From assembly GCA_019752925.1 (NCBI GenBank), contig JAIELP010000004.1, positions 1 through 64,000 on the forward strand: a stretch of DNA of 64,000 nucleotides. Reading direction: 5' to 3'. Positions 26,762 to 35,214 of this stretch are shown here, one piece after another. The stretch is from a bacterium. GTDB lineage: Bacteria > Bdellovibrionota > Bdellovibrionia > Bdellovibrionales > Bdellovibrionaceae. The notes below the pieces were generated by a model that was not told the DNA's origin, ran no database searches, and worked only from the letters and a program-made list of their open reading frames with translations. Position 1 is the stretch's first letter, and every line of letters begins with the position of its first letter. A program made the position numbers and the translations under genes.

Positions 26762-29700
26762 ATGTTAAAAAGGTATCTATCAGATAAGCGTATACTTCTT
26801 TCGATATTAACTATTGGAGGTTTGTTGGCCTACTTCTGGATTGAGTCGCGCTATCCACAACTTAACATGAAGCAATCCATGGGCGATCGTAATGTTGTGT
26901 TGGGATTATCATTTGATATCTGGGTACCGGTTGAAGATGGTGCTCCACTTTGGAAAAGAATTATAACAAGTACTTTAAATTGGTCTTACACCAATCGTAA
27001 AGGTATGACTTTCGGTGTTTTGCTTGCGGCCGGAATTTTAACTTTATTATCAAGATTAAATATACGTGCACCAAAGTCACCATGGTTGAACGCCTTACTT
27101 GGTATGGGAATCGGTGCTCCGCTTGGTGTTTGTGCCAACTGCGCTACGCCAATTGGGCAGGGATTTTACGATGCTGGTTTTAAAAAAGAATCCTCATTGG
27201 CCTTGGTTCTCAGTTCTCCAACATTGAACATAGTTGTATTATCAATTCCATTTACGACATTCCCTTATTATATGTCGTCGCTTAAGCTCGGTTTTACATT
27301 ATTTTTGATTTTAGTTTTAATGCCATTACTTGCTAAGTATTTCTTAAACGAAAATGCAGCCAATGTGGTTGAGCAACCAAAGGCCGAAGTTCAAATAGTT
27401 ATTGAAAGCTGGTTTTCAGCTATAAAAGGCTTTGTTGTTACATTATTAAAAAATCTTTGGTTTGTAATCGTAAGAACAGTGCCTTTAATGATTCTCGCGG
27501 GTCTCTTAGGAAGCGCTTTAATTGAGATTATTCCGTTTCAGTATTTAGATAAATTGCAGTTTTCATTTCTGTCGGTTTTGGCGGTGAGCTTTCTTGGTAC
27601 ATTTTTTCCGGTACCAGTTGCCTTTGATGTTGTAGTGGCAGGAATGCTTTTGGATTCAGGTTTACCAACTTGGATGGCAGCAACTCTGCTATTTACTTTA
27701 GGTATTTTCAGTGTGTATCCCTTGATGCAATTTGCTAAAACAATTTCTAAAAAATTTGCTGCATCTATATTTGTAACTGTGGTCATTCTAGGTATGGCTA
27801 TGGGATATATAGTTCAGATAGTGGAAAAAAATATTGCGCAGTCGACTATTACGATGTTGGATGGCGGATTTTTGTCGAGCTCCGATAAGCAGACTTTTTT
27901 AACTGATAGTAATAAAATAATTAAAGATCACTGTGAGCAATTAGTTAAGTTATCTTTACCTGGTTTCGATACAGCAGCTTGTTCGGATAAACTAAATGTT
28001 AAAGTTGCAGAACTGTTTACTAAAGACTTCTGTAATTCAGTAAGTAACCCCGATGAAAAGAAAAACTGTCTTTCAAATCAAGAAATAGAAGAAAATAAAG
28101 ATATTAAAAAATGTCTTACTAACCCAAACCCAGCAGACTGTCAGAAAAGAGTTATATACCACAATAGTATTGAACAGATTTTCGTTAAAGAGCCTATTTG
28201 CGATACTGGTGGTAATGCAAAATTAGTACCTCTATGTGAGACAGCACGCGATTTTTTTGTTACAGTTAAAAGCCAAACTGTCGATAAATGTTATAGATTG
28301 CCTGCAGAATTGCAAAAACCTTGTATACTTAAAGTTGTTGAGTTGCAGCTAGATACAGCTAAAGCAGAAAAAATATGCAGTCAGTTTGGAACCGACTTTA
28401 AAGACGAATGTTTCCTTGCGATAGTATCTGGCTATAAAGAAAAATTCAACAATGTCGCTTATTGCAAAAAAGCCGGTGATATCAAAACCATAGAGAAGTG
28501 TCAGGATATTTTGATTAAAAAACAAATTTCTAGAATGGAAAGTATTGAAGATTGCGGCATCTTCAAAGTAGCGAGTGTTAACGGTTTGTGTAAGCAACTG
28601 TATCTCGAAGCTAAGGCTATTAAAGACATACGTCTAAATTATGCAAATCTGGCACTAAATTCAACAGAGGATGTTCTCAGTTTTTCACCATTAAACGAAA
28701 AATTTGAATTCGATATGCGTAATTATGATTTGAAGCCTGAAAAACTTGAAGAACATGCGTTTTACAGCGATCCAAGCTCTAAAGTTAGCGTAACATATGT
28801 AGAACATAACAAACGTCAACTAGCTGGAGACGGTGAGAAAACATTTAAAAGGCATTTGGGTTCTGATTTCGGCATTGGCCGATTTTCAGCGGCAAGTAGC
28901 TTTGTTAACAGTGGAAGCGGACAGGCTCTAGGTTCAGCCGACATTAACGGAGACCATTACCCTGATTTAGTTACAACAATGGGTGGTTTTTTGACGGTTT
29001 ATAAAAATCTCGGCGGCAGTAAGTTTGTTGAGCTGCCTATATTTACAAATCCAAATGAGAAAATAAAAAGACGCATGAAGTGCTCCCAGGTGGGCTTTGT
29101 TGATATTAACAACGATACCTACCCGGATATTTTTTGTTCTACAGAAAAAAATGTTTTATTTTTCATAAACGATAAAAAAGAATTTAAATTTTCTAGAATT
29201 CGTCCTCTAGATAAAAATTTATTGGAGCAAAAGCCGCGCGCCATAACATTCGGTGATTTAGACCGCAATGGAAAGTTGGATGCGTATTTGGGATACTTCA
29301 CGCATTTATCAGGTCCTTACTATGAAAAGGCCAATGAAAATATGCTTTACATGCAATATGAAGACGGCAAGTTTACTCGAGTAGCTCCACCTCTGGATAA
29401 TATGGGTCCAACTATCAGTGTGTTGTTCTCTGATGTAAACAACGATGGTTGGCTAGATCTTTTTTCTGCTAATGATTTTGATATTCCGGATAACATATAT
29501 TTCGGAGGCGAAAAACAATTACTTACACCGGTTACCAAACAAATGGGTATTATACCGGCGGTACCGCTAGCTAACATGAGTTATGATACCGGCGACATTA
29601 ATAACGATCTTTTACTGGATGTCTTTACAACTGAAATTACGTTCAAGCCGGATCAGGAGCACCAACAGTACTGTCAACTTCTTGAAGACAGACAATACCG

Positions 29701-30580
29701 TGAAGTCTGTGAAGAAAACGTAATAGCTTATAAAGCAGCTAAGAGCGTAAATATAAATATGTGTAAGGATATCAAATCTAAGTTAGTTCAAAAAGAATGT
29801 GTTATTGAGGTTCTAATCCGGTTTGCAACAATTACTAAAAACGACACTATTTGCAATAAACTAATTGGTTATGAACCTCGCTGTAAGCTTATGGCTAACC
29901 GTAATAACAACATATACCCTAAGCGCGGCGATGAAATTGATCAGAAATTCCTGCAGAACGTACTTTTGCTAAATTCAGCCGATGGCAAATTTAAGGATTT
30001 AACACAGCAGTACGGTGTTAAATCAAGTTATTGGAGCTGGAGCGGTAAATTTGCAGATTTAGATAATGATACTTGGCAAGATATTTACGTGGCCAATGGC
30101 GATGATCTCTTTTCAGAAATTCATTCCAACACATTCTTCAAAAATGTGAATGGCGAAAAATTTGTCGCATCAGAAGGACCAGATGGGTTGACTGAATATC
30201 TGCATGTGCGCGGATATACATATCTAGACTATGATTTGGATGGAGATATGGACATTATGCTAATACCATTCTTGTCGCCGATGATTGTTTTTGAAAATGT
30301 TAATACAAAAAACAACTCAATCACTTTTGAGCTAAGCGATCACGAAGGCAACCGCGGTGCTGTAGGATCAAAAGTTATTATTCGTTATGGCAATGGCAAG
30401 CATCAGGTTCGCGAAGTTAAAGTAGGTGGAGGCGCATTGGCATTTGACAGTAACGTGATCCATTTCGGACTGAAAGATTTCGAGCATGTGGATTCAGTTG
30501 AAATCATAGGTACTAAAGGTAATAAGGTTGTTATTAATAAAAAATTCCCTGCTAATAAGCAGTATATCGTTTCTTTCTAG
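26762..30580 (+). CDS. Permease fused to FG-GAP propeller and UnbV/ASPIC domain
   Basis: 1,272 residues. Residues 1-355 are a polytopic permease of the DUF318/ArsP type: GIGAPLGVCANCATPIGQG (~118-136), SSPTLNIVVL, then a second half with FLGTFFPVPVAFDVVVAGM. A soluble Cys-pair helical region follows (~380-640; CLTNPNPADC, CYRLPAELQKPC, CSQFGTDFKDEC). Residues ~690-1185 carry seven FG-GAP/VCBS calcium loops (DINGDHYPDL, DINNDTYPDI, DLDRNGKLDA, DVNNDGWLDL, DINNDLLLDV, DLDNDTWQDI, DYDLDGDMDI), with a second Cys-pair insert at ~966-1045. The C terminus (~1190-1268; GAVGSKVIIRYG, IHFGLKDFEHVDSVEI) is a UnbV/ASPIC domain. The fused soluble part would be periplasmic if the last helix exits outward. 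Substrate unknown. Confidence 0.85.
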   Translation: MLKRYLSDKRILLSILTIGGLLAYFWIESRYPQLNMKQSMGDRNVVLGLSFDIWVPVEDGAPLWKRIITSTLNWSYTNRKGMTFGVLLAAGILTLLSRLNIRAPKSPWLNALLGMGIGAPLGVCANCATPIGQGFYDAGFKKESSLALVLSSPTLNIVVLSIPFTTFPYYMSSLKLGFTLFLILVLMPLLAKYFLNENAANVVEQPKAEVQIVIESWFSAIKGFVVTLLKNLWFVIVRTVPLMILAGLLGSALIEIIPFQYLDKLQFSFLSVLAVSFLGTFFPVPVAFDVVVAGMLLDSGLPTWMAATLLFTLGIFSVYPLMQFAKTISKKFAASIFVTVVILGMAMGYIVQIVEKNIAQSTITMLDGGFLSSSDKQTFLTDSNKIIKDHCEQLVKLSLPGFDTAACSDKLNVKVAELFTKDFCNSVSNPDEKKNCLSNQEIEENKDIKKCLTNPNPADCQKRVIYHNSIEQIFVKEPICDTGGNAKLVPLCETARDFFVTVKSQTVDKCYRLPAELQKPCILKVVELQLDTAKAEKICSQFGTDFKDECFLAIVSGYKEKFNNVAYCKKAGDIKTIEKCQDILIKKQISRMESIEDCGIFKVASVNGLCKQLYLEAKAIKDIRLNYANLALNSTEDVLSFSPLNEKFEFDMRNYDLKPEKLEEHAFYSDPSSKVSVTYVEHNKRQLAGDGEKTFKRHLGSDFGIGRFSAASSFVNSGSGQALGSADINGDHYPDLVTTMGGFLTVYKNLGGSKFVELPIFTNPNEKIKRRMKCSQVGFVDINNDTYPDIFCSTEKNVLFFINDKKEFKFSRIRPLDKNLLEQKPRAITFGDLDRNGKLDAYLGYFTHLSGPYYEKANENMLYMQYEDGKFTRVAPPLDNMGPTISVLFSDVNNDGWLDLFSANDFDIPDNIYFGGEKQLLTPVTKQMGIIPAVPLANMSYDTGDINNDLLLDVFTTEITFKPDQEHQQYCQLLEDRQYREVCEENVIAYKAAKSVNINMCKDIKSKLVQKECVIEVLIRFATITKNDTICNKLIGYEPRCKLMANRNNNIYPKRGDEIDQKFLQNVLLLNSADGKFKDLTQQYGVKSSYWSWSGKFADLDNDTWQDIYVANGDDLFSEIHSNTFFKNVNGEKFVASEGPDGLTEYLHVRGYTYLDYDLDGDMDIMLIPFLSPMIVFENVNTKNNSITFELSDHEGNRGAVGSKVIIRYGNGKHQVREVKVGGGALAFDSNVIHFGLKDFEHVDSVEIIGTKGNKVVINKKFPANKQYIVSF

Positions 30581-30591
30581 CGATTTACTGC

Positions 30592-31923
30592 TTAGTTACA
30601 GCTGAGTATCCGCGAATTTGTAGTAGTTATGATTTTATCGTCGTAATTTAAATCAATATTTCGCATCCAGATAGCAAAGGGAATATTACGTAATTCATTA
30701 GGGCGTGGGTTATTGCTGATCCGGCCCTTAATATTTTCACAGAGCATTTGTGCAGTTTCCAACTCAGATTTTCCGGTTCTGATGTGCACTCTAACCAATA
30801 AACTGATCTGAGCGGCTCCTATCAGTGCTCCTCGTTGCAAAATCTGAGTGGGTATCATGGTGCCATCTTCCTTACCTAGATAGTATTGCTTGGTGTAATC
30901 TAGAGGGCGCGAGTACATTTTAAACTCATTAAATGGAAATACTAGGCTTGTGGTTGCGAAAGTTTGGTCCGAAGCACTGGATGGTGCCACCCAGGATATC
31001 AGCAGTATCAAAGCAGCCACTGCCGCTGAGTACTTACGTTCTTTAATTAGTGATTCGCCGGTTTGCTGTGGTTTGGTTAAAGTTAAAATCAGCAGAAAAG
31101 TAATGACGGTCCACCAAACTATATTCATAACAAGGACTATGCCGAGATGAACTATTAGCAGTATCAACATTCCGGTGCGCGCATATTTTTTTGATAAAAT
31201 TAAAAAAATGGCGGCCATTTCAAAAATAATAATACTAAATAAGGCTAAAGTACTAAAATAGGTAGGCTGTGAGAAAAAATCCACGATCCAGTCAGGTAAG
31301 CTGACGAAACCTAAACCAGTTTCATAGCGAAAACGGCTTACGTGCATTAAGAGCCCCGTATTCCACTGATTAGCCCAGAATTCTGTCGGTACTGTTAGTT
31401 TTGAAATAGCAGCTGATGCATAGGTAATACCTATAGCGCTGGCCGTGCAAAGCCAGCTTAACCAGGTTGCGTCTGCTTTATTGTTTTTAAAAAATAGCGG
31501 GGCAATGCAAGTAGCAGCCCAGTAACCGGTTAGAGCATATGTTAAAATATCAAAAGCTGGTATTCTTCCATTGGCGGCATAGCCTGTTATATGCGCGGAA
31601 ACAAGAAGTAAAGTAGAGCCGATTTTAACATACTTTTCTGTAGTAAATAAATAAGCCGCAACTCCGGTAAACAGTAGAAATAATAATTTAGAGGCATCGC
31701 CAGTTAATAAGTTTAAATTAAAACGAAAATAATTGCTGGGCTCAAGCCCGGCGCGGTATCCACTGAGGTCAACGGCCAAAAACATAAAAAGACGGGGCGG
31801 GAGCCATCTCATCCAGGTAAAGTTTAAAAACAGCAGGACGGATAAAAAGTAAAAGAGCGAAAAATAAACTTTTAAGATCTTATTTTTATTGGCGTCTGTG
31901 AGGCTTATTATGGATTTAAACAC
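30592..31923 (-). CDS. HTTM-like polytopic membrane protein
   Basis: 443 residues with about ten hydrophobic segments. Features such as FTWMRWLPP near the N terminus, an internal Lys/Trp-rich segment (AISKLTVPTEFW), and a C-terminal soluble domain after the last helix (FPFNEFKMYS, DYTKQYYLGKEDG) recall HTTM proteins, which share their fold with vitamin-K-dependent carboxylase. Activity is unknown. It is convergent with the permease fusion, 11 bases from its stop, and the pairing may be functional. Confidence 0.6.
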   Translation of the reverse strand: MFKSIISLTDANKNKILKVYFSLFYFLSVLLFLNFTWMRWLPPRLFMFLAVDLSGYRAGLEPSNYFRFNLNLLTGDASKLLFLLFTGVAAYLFTTEKYVKIGSTLLLVSAHITGYAANGRIPAFDILTYALTGYWAATCIAPLFFKNNKADATWLSWLCTASAIGITYASAAISKLTVPTEFWANQWNTGLLMHVSRFRYETGLGFVSLPDWIVDFFSQPTYFSTLALFSIIIFEMAAIFLILSKKYARTGMLILLIVHLGIVLVMNIVWWTVITFLLILTLTKPQQTGESLIKERKYSAAVAALILLISWVAPSSASDQTFATTSLVFPFNEFKMYSRPLDYTKQYYLGKEDGTMIPTQILQRGALIGAAQISLLVRVHIRTGKSELETAQMLCENIKGRISNNPRPNELRNIPFAIWMRNIDLNYDDKIITTTNSRILSCN

Positions 31924-32061
31924 TGTTGCCTTTCGATTAAGGTGTCATTTTTTTTTACACTCGAGGAGTTTTTACGTCAAATCTATTTAAGTAGAGCTGG
32001 TCTATTACATTATTATCTTCAATACATTATAACATTTAAAAAGTTTTAATGAGGAGTCATC

Positions 32062-32577
32062 ATGTTCAATAAGTTGGTTTTATTAGTTGTATTGCTGGGT
32101 TCAACCATTAGCTTTGCCGAAACCTCTGCGGTGGTTTTACAGAACGGTTCAGTTGCGCGTTGTTCTGAGGGCGGCGATGCCAATAGTCGTGCTTATAGAC
32201 TAAAAGTTATATCGGCTGACAGTGCTAAGATTATTCTACAATTAGATACATTACTTTGTATTAAAGATAACGACAAAGTTTTGCTAGTGTCGTTTCCGCT
32301 GTCTCATAAATTAGTTTTCCACAACAATAAAGACATTATTACGTATGAAATGAGTAAAGCATCTATTCAAGTTACAAACTCAGAAGGTACGCAGGAGCTA
32401 GCGCGCGTTGCAATCAATCCAAATGTTGCTTCTCAGACATTAGTAATCAAAACGCCAAATATGGATTTGAAAACTTTGGATCTGACTATTCAATCTTTAT
32501 TGCAAATCAAAATTAATGATAAATTATCGGATCAAGGTATGGTTTTTGGCGGTAACTACCGTATTATTAAACAATAA
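32062..32577 (+). CDS. Small secreted protein, unknown function
   Basis: 171 residues; GAGGAG lies six bases before the ATG. Signal peptide ends SFA (about residue 19). The mature protein is beta-rich with two Cys (ARCSEGG and LLCIKD) that could form a disulfide. No known family recognised. The ~138-base stretch upstream holds its promoter region; no convincing -35/-10 pair is seen. Confidence 0.7.
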   Translation: MFNKLVLLVVLLGSTISFAETSAVVLQNGSVARCSEGGDANSRAYRLKVISADSAKIILQLDTLLCIKDNDKVLLVSFPLSHKLVFHNNKDIITYEMSKASIQVTNSEGTQELARVAINPNVASQTLVIKTPNMDLKTLDLTIQSLLQIKINDKLSDQGMVFGGNYRIIKQ

Positions 32578-32580
32578 CTA

Positions 32581-32617
32581 AAAACATCAGAGGAGTTTTG
32601 CTTTCAGAACTCCTCTG
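32581..32617 (-). terminator. Terminator overlapping the pabC stop codon
   Basis: A 10-bp perfect stem (32588-32597 with 32608-32617, CAGAGGAGTT) is followed on the minus strand by TGTTTTTAG. It includes the last codons and the TGA of the PabC-like gene, so translating ribosomes would cover it; it also lies between the convergent genes. Confidence 0.65.
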
Positions 32618-33249
32618 ACCGAGTTAGCAACATACAGATCATATTTTTCTATTTCATCAAAATTTAAATTCTTTTCTTCTAGTTTTACGATTCCGTATTC
32701 AGGCAGTGCGATTTCTTTATGGCTTAATGCATATCTGCGGTAAGTGCCGTTGAGGCAGCCGGAACTCAACATGGGCGTATAGACTGTATTAAGCTCATGG
32801 TTGTAACAGAAAATATTAAAGCGACAGGTCTCTACGATCTGCTGGCTAGGATTAACTAACAGTAGATCGTCGGCATCTTGCTGTTTTTTAAGATTAAGTT
32901 CTTCCCAGTATGTACGGTTCTCCCACTTAAACTCAAATGCGTCCTTAGGGTGCTGTTCTAAATTAAACAGTTGCAAACGTATTGTGGTATTAAGCGGTTT
33001 TACAGGTTGTATTGCGGCAGAATACTTAACCGGCAACGAGTCCGAAAAAACTAAACGCAGGCACTCTTTGGCGCTAATGCGCTCGCTAAAGAGCTGTTCT
33101 ATTTCCGCATAAATGGCTGCGATACTGGATTTGTCTACCGGAAGGTTTAAAAAACGGTAGGCTTCGAAGGTACGGTCTATGTGGTAAGTGCAGAGATAAA
33201 TGCCGTAGTCTTTAAATACCAAAGTATCGAGAATGCGCTCTTTGAACAT
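32587..33249 (-). CDS. pabC: Aminodeoxychorismate lyase (class IV aminotransferase fold)
   Basis: 220 residues, shorter than E. coli PabC (~270), as in lyase halves of PabB-PabC fusions. PLP-fold landmarks: FKWENRTYWEEL with probable PLP-binding K108, IVETCRFNIF with E140, and SSGCLNGTYRRYAL for the phosphate site. It converts aminodeoxychorismate to p-aminobenzoate and pyruvate for folate synthesis. Third gene of pabA-pabB-pabC, eight bases after pabB. A class IV aminotransferase of other specificity is possible but unlikely in this context. Confidence 0.85.
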   Translation of the reverse strand: MFKERILDTLVFKDYGIYLCTYHIDRTFEAYRFLNLPVDKSSIAAIYAEIEQLFSERISAKECLRLVFSDSLPVKYSAAIQPVKPLNTTIRLQLFNLEQHPKDAFEFKWENRTYWEELNLKKQQDADDLLLVNPSQQIVETCRFNIFCYNHELNTVYTPMLSSGCLNGTYRRYALSHKEIALPEYGIVKLEEKNLNFDEIEKYDLYVANSVRGVLKAKLL

Positions 33250-33257
33250 GACGACCT

Positions 33258-34349
33258 CTATTTGGTGTTTTTCAGGCTCAACGAACCGGCTTTAAGTAAA
33301 AACTCATCCCACTCTTTATGCGCATCGGAATCATAAACAATTCCACAGCCGGCATGATAATAAAGTTGGTTTTTGTATTTTATAAATGAGCGTATGCAGA
33401 TATTTAAACTGAAATTGTTGTCTTTCCACCAGCCAATTGTGCCGGTGTAAGCTTGACGTTTATAGACTTCAAGTTCTGCTATTACATGTAGGCTTTCGGC
33501 TTTAGGGCAACCTGATATTGAGCCGCCAGGCAATGTGCTTTGTAAAATTTCAGGAAGAGTTTTGTCAGTTTCAATTTCAATTTCAGAATAAGTATGCTCA
33601 ATATAGCCCAATTTCATAAGCTCACGATGGGCTGTGACTTTAGCAGAGCTTTCTTTTTCAACATGATTTAAATCATTTCGGAGTAAATCTACGATCATCG
33701 AAAGCTCTGCATCTTCTTTTGGATTGTCGATGAGCTTTTTGCCGGCATCCGTAGTTGGAGCAATGCTGCCTTTAATCGGTTGAGTTTTTAACTTTTTATT
33801 TTGTTTTTTTAAAAATAATTCTGGTGAAAAGCTGATCAGATCATATTCTGTAAGTGGCAGTAATGCTTTATACTGGCCGCTGAATTTTTCAAAAAAATTT
33901 TTAAATATTTTTTCACCGGTGTAAATACTATCGCTCACCATAGGCGCAGTTAGGTTAACTTGATAGAGTCGTCCGTTAGCTATATCTGTTTTTATTTTTT
34001 CTACTTTTTTTATAAAATCTTGCTCTGTTTCCAGAGTATTAAACTGTAGATTTAAGGTGGTAATAGTACTTGGTATTTTGGCTACTAAACTCTTAGCAGG
34101 CAACACTTCGTGCTGATTAAGCACAAATACGGCGGCTTTAGCTGCCGGGTAAAGTTCTTTTTTGTCTTTGAATAAATCCTGATGACTGTATTCAAAATTA
34201 ATTTGTACGACTTTTAGTTCTTTTTTAAAATTATTTTCGATAGAGCTTAAAAAATCATGAACGCTTTCATCGGGTTTACAGCTGTGTAAAACGTAATTGT
34301 CGCTATAGATATATTGATCTTCCTGGTAAAAACAAATAAGTGGTTTCAC
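33258..34349 (-). CDS. pabB: Aminodeoxychorismate synthase component I
   Basis: 363 residues from the GTG at 34349, which overlaps the pabA stop as GTGA, a typical coupled start; the frame reaches a TTG at 34361. The chorismate-binding domain is clear: RLYQVNLTAP, SFSPELFLK, the PabB-specific PIKGS with Lys193, LSMIVDLLRNDL, LPGGSISGCPKAES and AGCGIVYDSD. The Lys in PIKGS distinguishes PabB from anthranilate synthase TrpE. With PabA it makes 4-amino-4-deoxychorismate from chorismate and glutamine. Confidence 0.92.
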   Translation of the reverse strand: MKPLICFYQEDQYIYSDNYVLHSCKPDESVHDFLSSIENNFKKELKVVQINFEYSHQDLFKDKKELYPAAKAAVFVLNQHEVLPAKSLVAKIPSTITTLNLQFNTLETEQDFIKKVEKIKTDIANGRLYQVNLTAPMVSDSIYTGEKIFKNFFEKFSGQYKALLPLTEYDLISFSPELFLKKQNKKLKTQPIKGSIAPTTDAGKKLIDNPKEDAELSMIVDLLRNDLNHVEKESSAKVTAHRELMKLGYIEHTYSEIEIETDKTLPEILQSTLPGGSISGCPKAESLHVIAELEVYKRQAYTGTIGWWKDNNFSLNICIRSFIKYKNQLYYHAGCGIVYDSDAHKEWDEFLLKAGSLSLKNTK

Positions 34350-34903
34350 GTGCGCAGCCAATCATTTAAAATTTTCAGATGCGTTTCTGGCTGAGCTGTT
34401 AAAAAAGATTCCGGATGAAACTGTACGCCCATCCATCTTTTCTGTTTGTGCCGCAACCACATTGGAATTTTGTCGTCGGCCGAAGTGGCAAGAGTTTCAA
34501 ATTGGTCTGAATCGTATTTGCTGCAGTACAAAGAATGGTAGCGGGCCACAAAACTATTATCTAAAATTTTATATTCCGGTGCATTCACAATTAATTTTGA
34601 TTTTTTACCGTGAAGTGCTGGTGCGTAGGGCGAAACTGTTCCTTGCGCAGCATGAACTAATATCTGCATTCCAAGACATACTCCGTAAACTGCACTGCGC
34701 GGAGAAAGACTTTGGATAAACTCCACCACGTGCGGATAATCCTGTGGGGATTTGGGGCCGGGCGACAATACCACCAGATGCGCATGAAGATTTTTTTGTA
34801 GATCACGGTGATTGATAACTTCTATTTCTTCACAAATTGGTTTGAGCCAATCCTGCAAATTATAGGTAAAAGAATCATCGTGATCTATCAGTAGTGCTTT
34901 CAT
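34346..34903 (-). CDS. pabA: Aminodeoxychorismate synthase glutaminase component
   Basis: 185 residues from ATG 34903 (an in-frame TTG lies four codons upstream). Class I glutamine amidotransferase: LLIDHDDSFTYNL at the start, SPGPKSP, GVCLGMQIL with nucleophile C76, and QFHPESF with the catalytic His and Glu. It supplies ammonia to PabB; bifunctional PabA/TrpG use is possible since no trp genes are nearby. Head of the pab operon. Confidence 0.9.
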   Translation of the reverse strand: MKALLIDHDDSFTYNLQDWLKPICEEIEVINHRDLQKNLHAHLVVLSPGPKSPQDYPHVVEFIQSLSPRSAVYGVCLGMQILVHAAQGTVSPYAPALHGKKSKLIVNAPEYKILDNSFVARYHSLYCSKYDSDQFETLATSADDKIPMWLRHKQKRWMGVQFHPESFLTAQPETHLKILNDWLRT

Positions 34904-34972
34904 TAGAGTGTTCAAATTAACATGCTATTTTTTCTAAAGGGAGAGGCGATGTGTATATTTGAACTAACGTCT

Positions 34973-35092
34973 TTAGCTGAGGGCAACCACATAGCTAACC
35001 AGTAGCTGCACGAACCATATAAATACGTTTAACTTATCGAAATAATTACGCTTTCTAGAAACAAATCCTTTTGAACTGATAACTGACTTCAT
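34973..35092 (-). CDS. 39-residue predicted small membrane protein
   Basis: The ATG at 35090-35092 is preceded by AGAGGGG with five-base spacing, one of the best ribosome sites in the window. The peptide has a basic N-terminal half (MKSVISSKGFVSRKRNYFDK), then a hydrophobic span (NVFIWFVQLLVSYVVALS) ending at TAA. It occupies an otherwise empty 311-base gap between pabA and the PHP gene, just downstream of a 12-bp inverted repeat. The single-span layout fits a small inner-membrane peptide; the function is unknown. It may also act as a leader ORF for the pab operon. Confidence 0.5.
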   Translation of the reverse strand: MKSVISSKGFVSRKRNYFDKLNVFIWFVQLLVSYVVALS

Positions 35093-35115
35093 GCAAACCC
35101 CTCTGCGATGCTAAT

Positions 35116-35157
35116 TAATTTACATATGACTTATATATGTATATAATATGTAAATTA
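35116..35157. promoter_or_regulatory. 12-bp perfect inverted repeat, possible operator
   Basis: TAATTTACATAT (35116-35127) and ATATGTAAATTA (35146-35157) are perfectly complementary across 18 bases. The region is almost pure AT and lies 24 bases upstream of the small membrane-peptide ORF, where its promoter should be. It has no T-run or GC core, so it is more likely a protein-binding site than a terminator. Confidence 0.45.
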
Positions 35158-35214
35158 TGTAAAATCAATCCACTTTAAAAAAGAATTTTTAAAACTGGAT
35201 AAAAGGCGAATGTT

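Noticed and set aside
34950-35006. 18-codon + strand frame with AAGGGAGAGG before the ATG
   Set aside because: Very short, runs antisense to the better-supported 39-codon membrane ORF, and has no signal, span or conserved motif.
35041-35200. tRNA or small structured RNA in the pabA-PHP gap
   Set aside because: The region is nearly all A/T apart from short stretches; no cloverleaf or conserved tRNA loop is seen.
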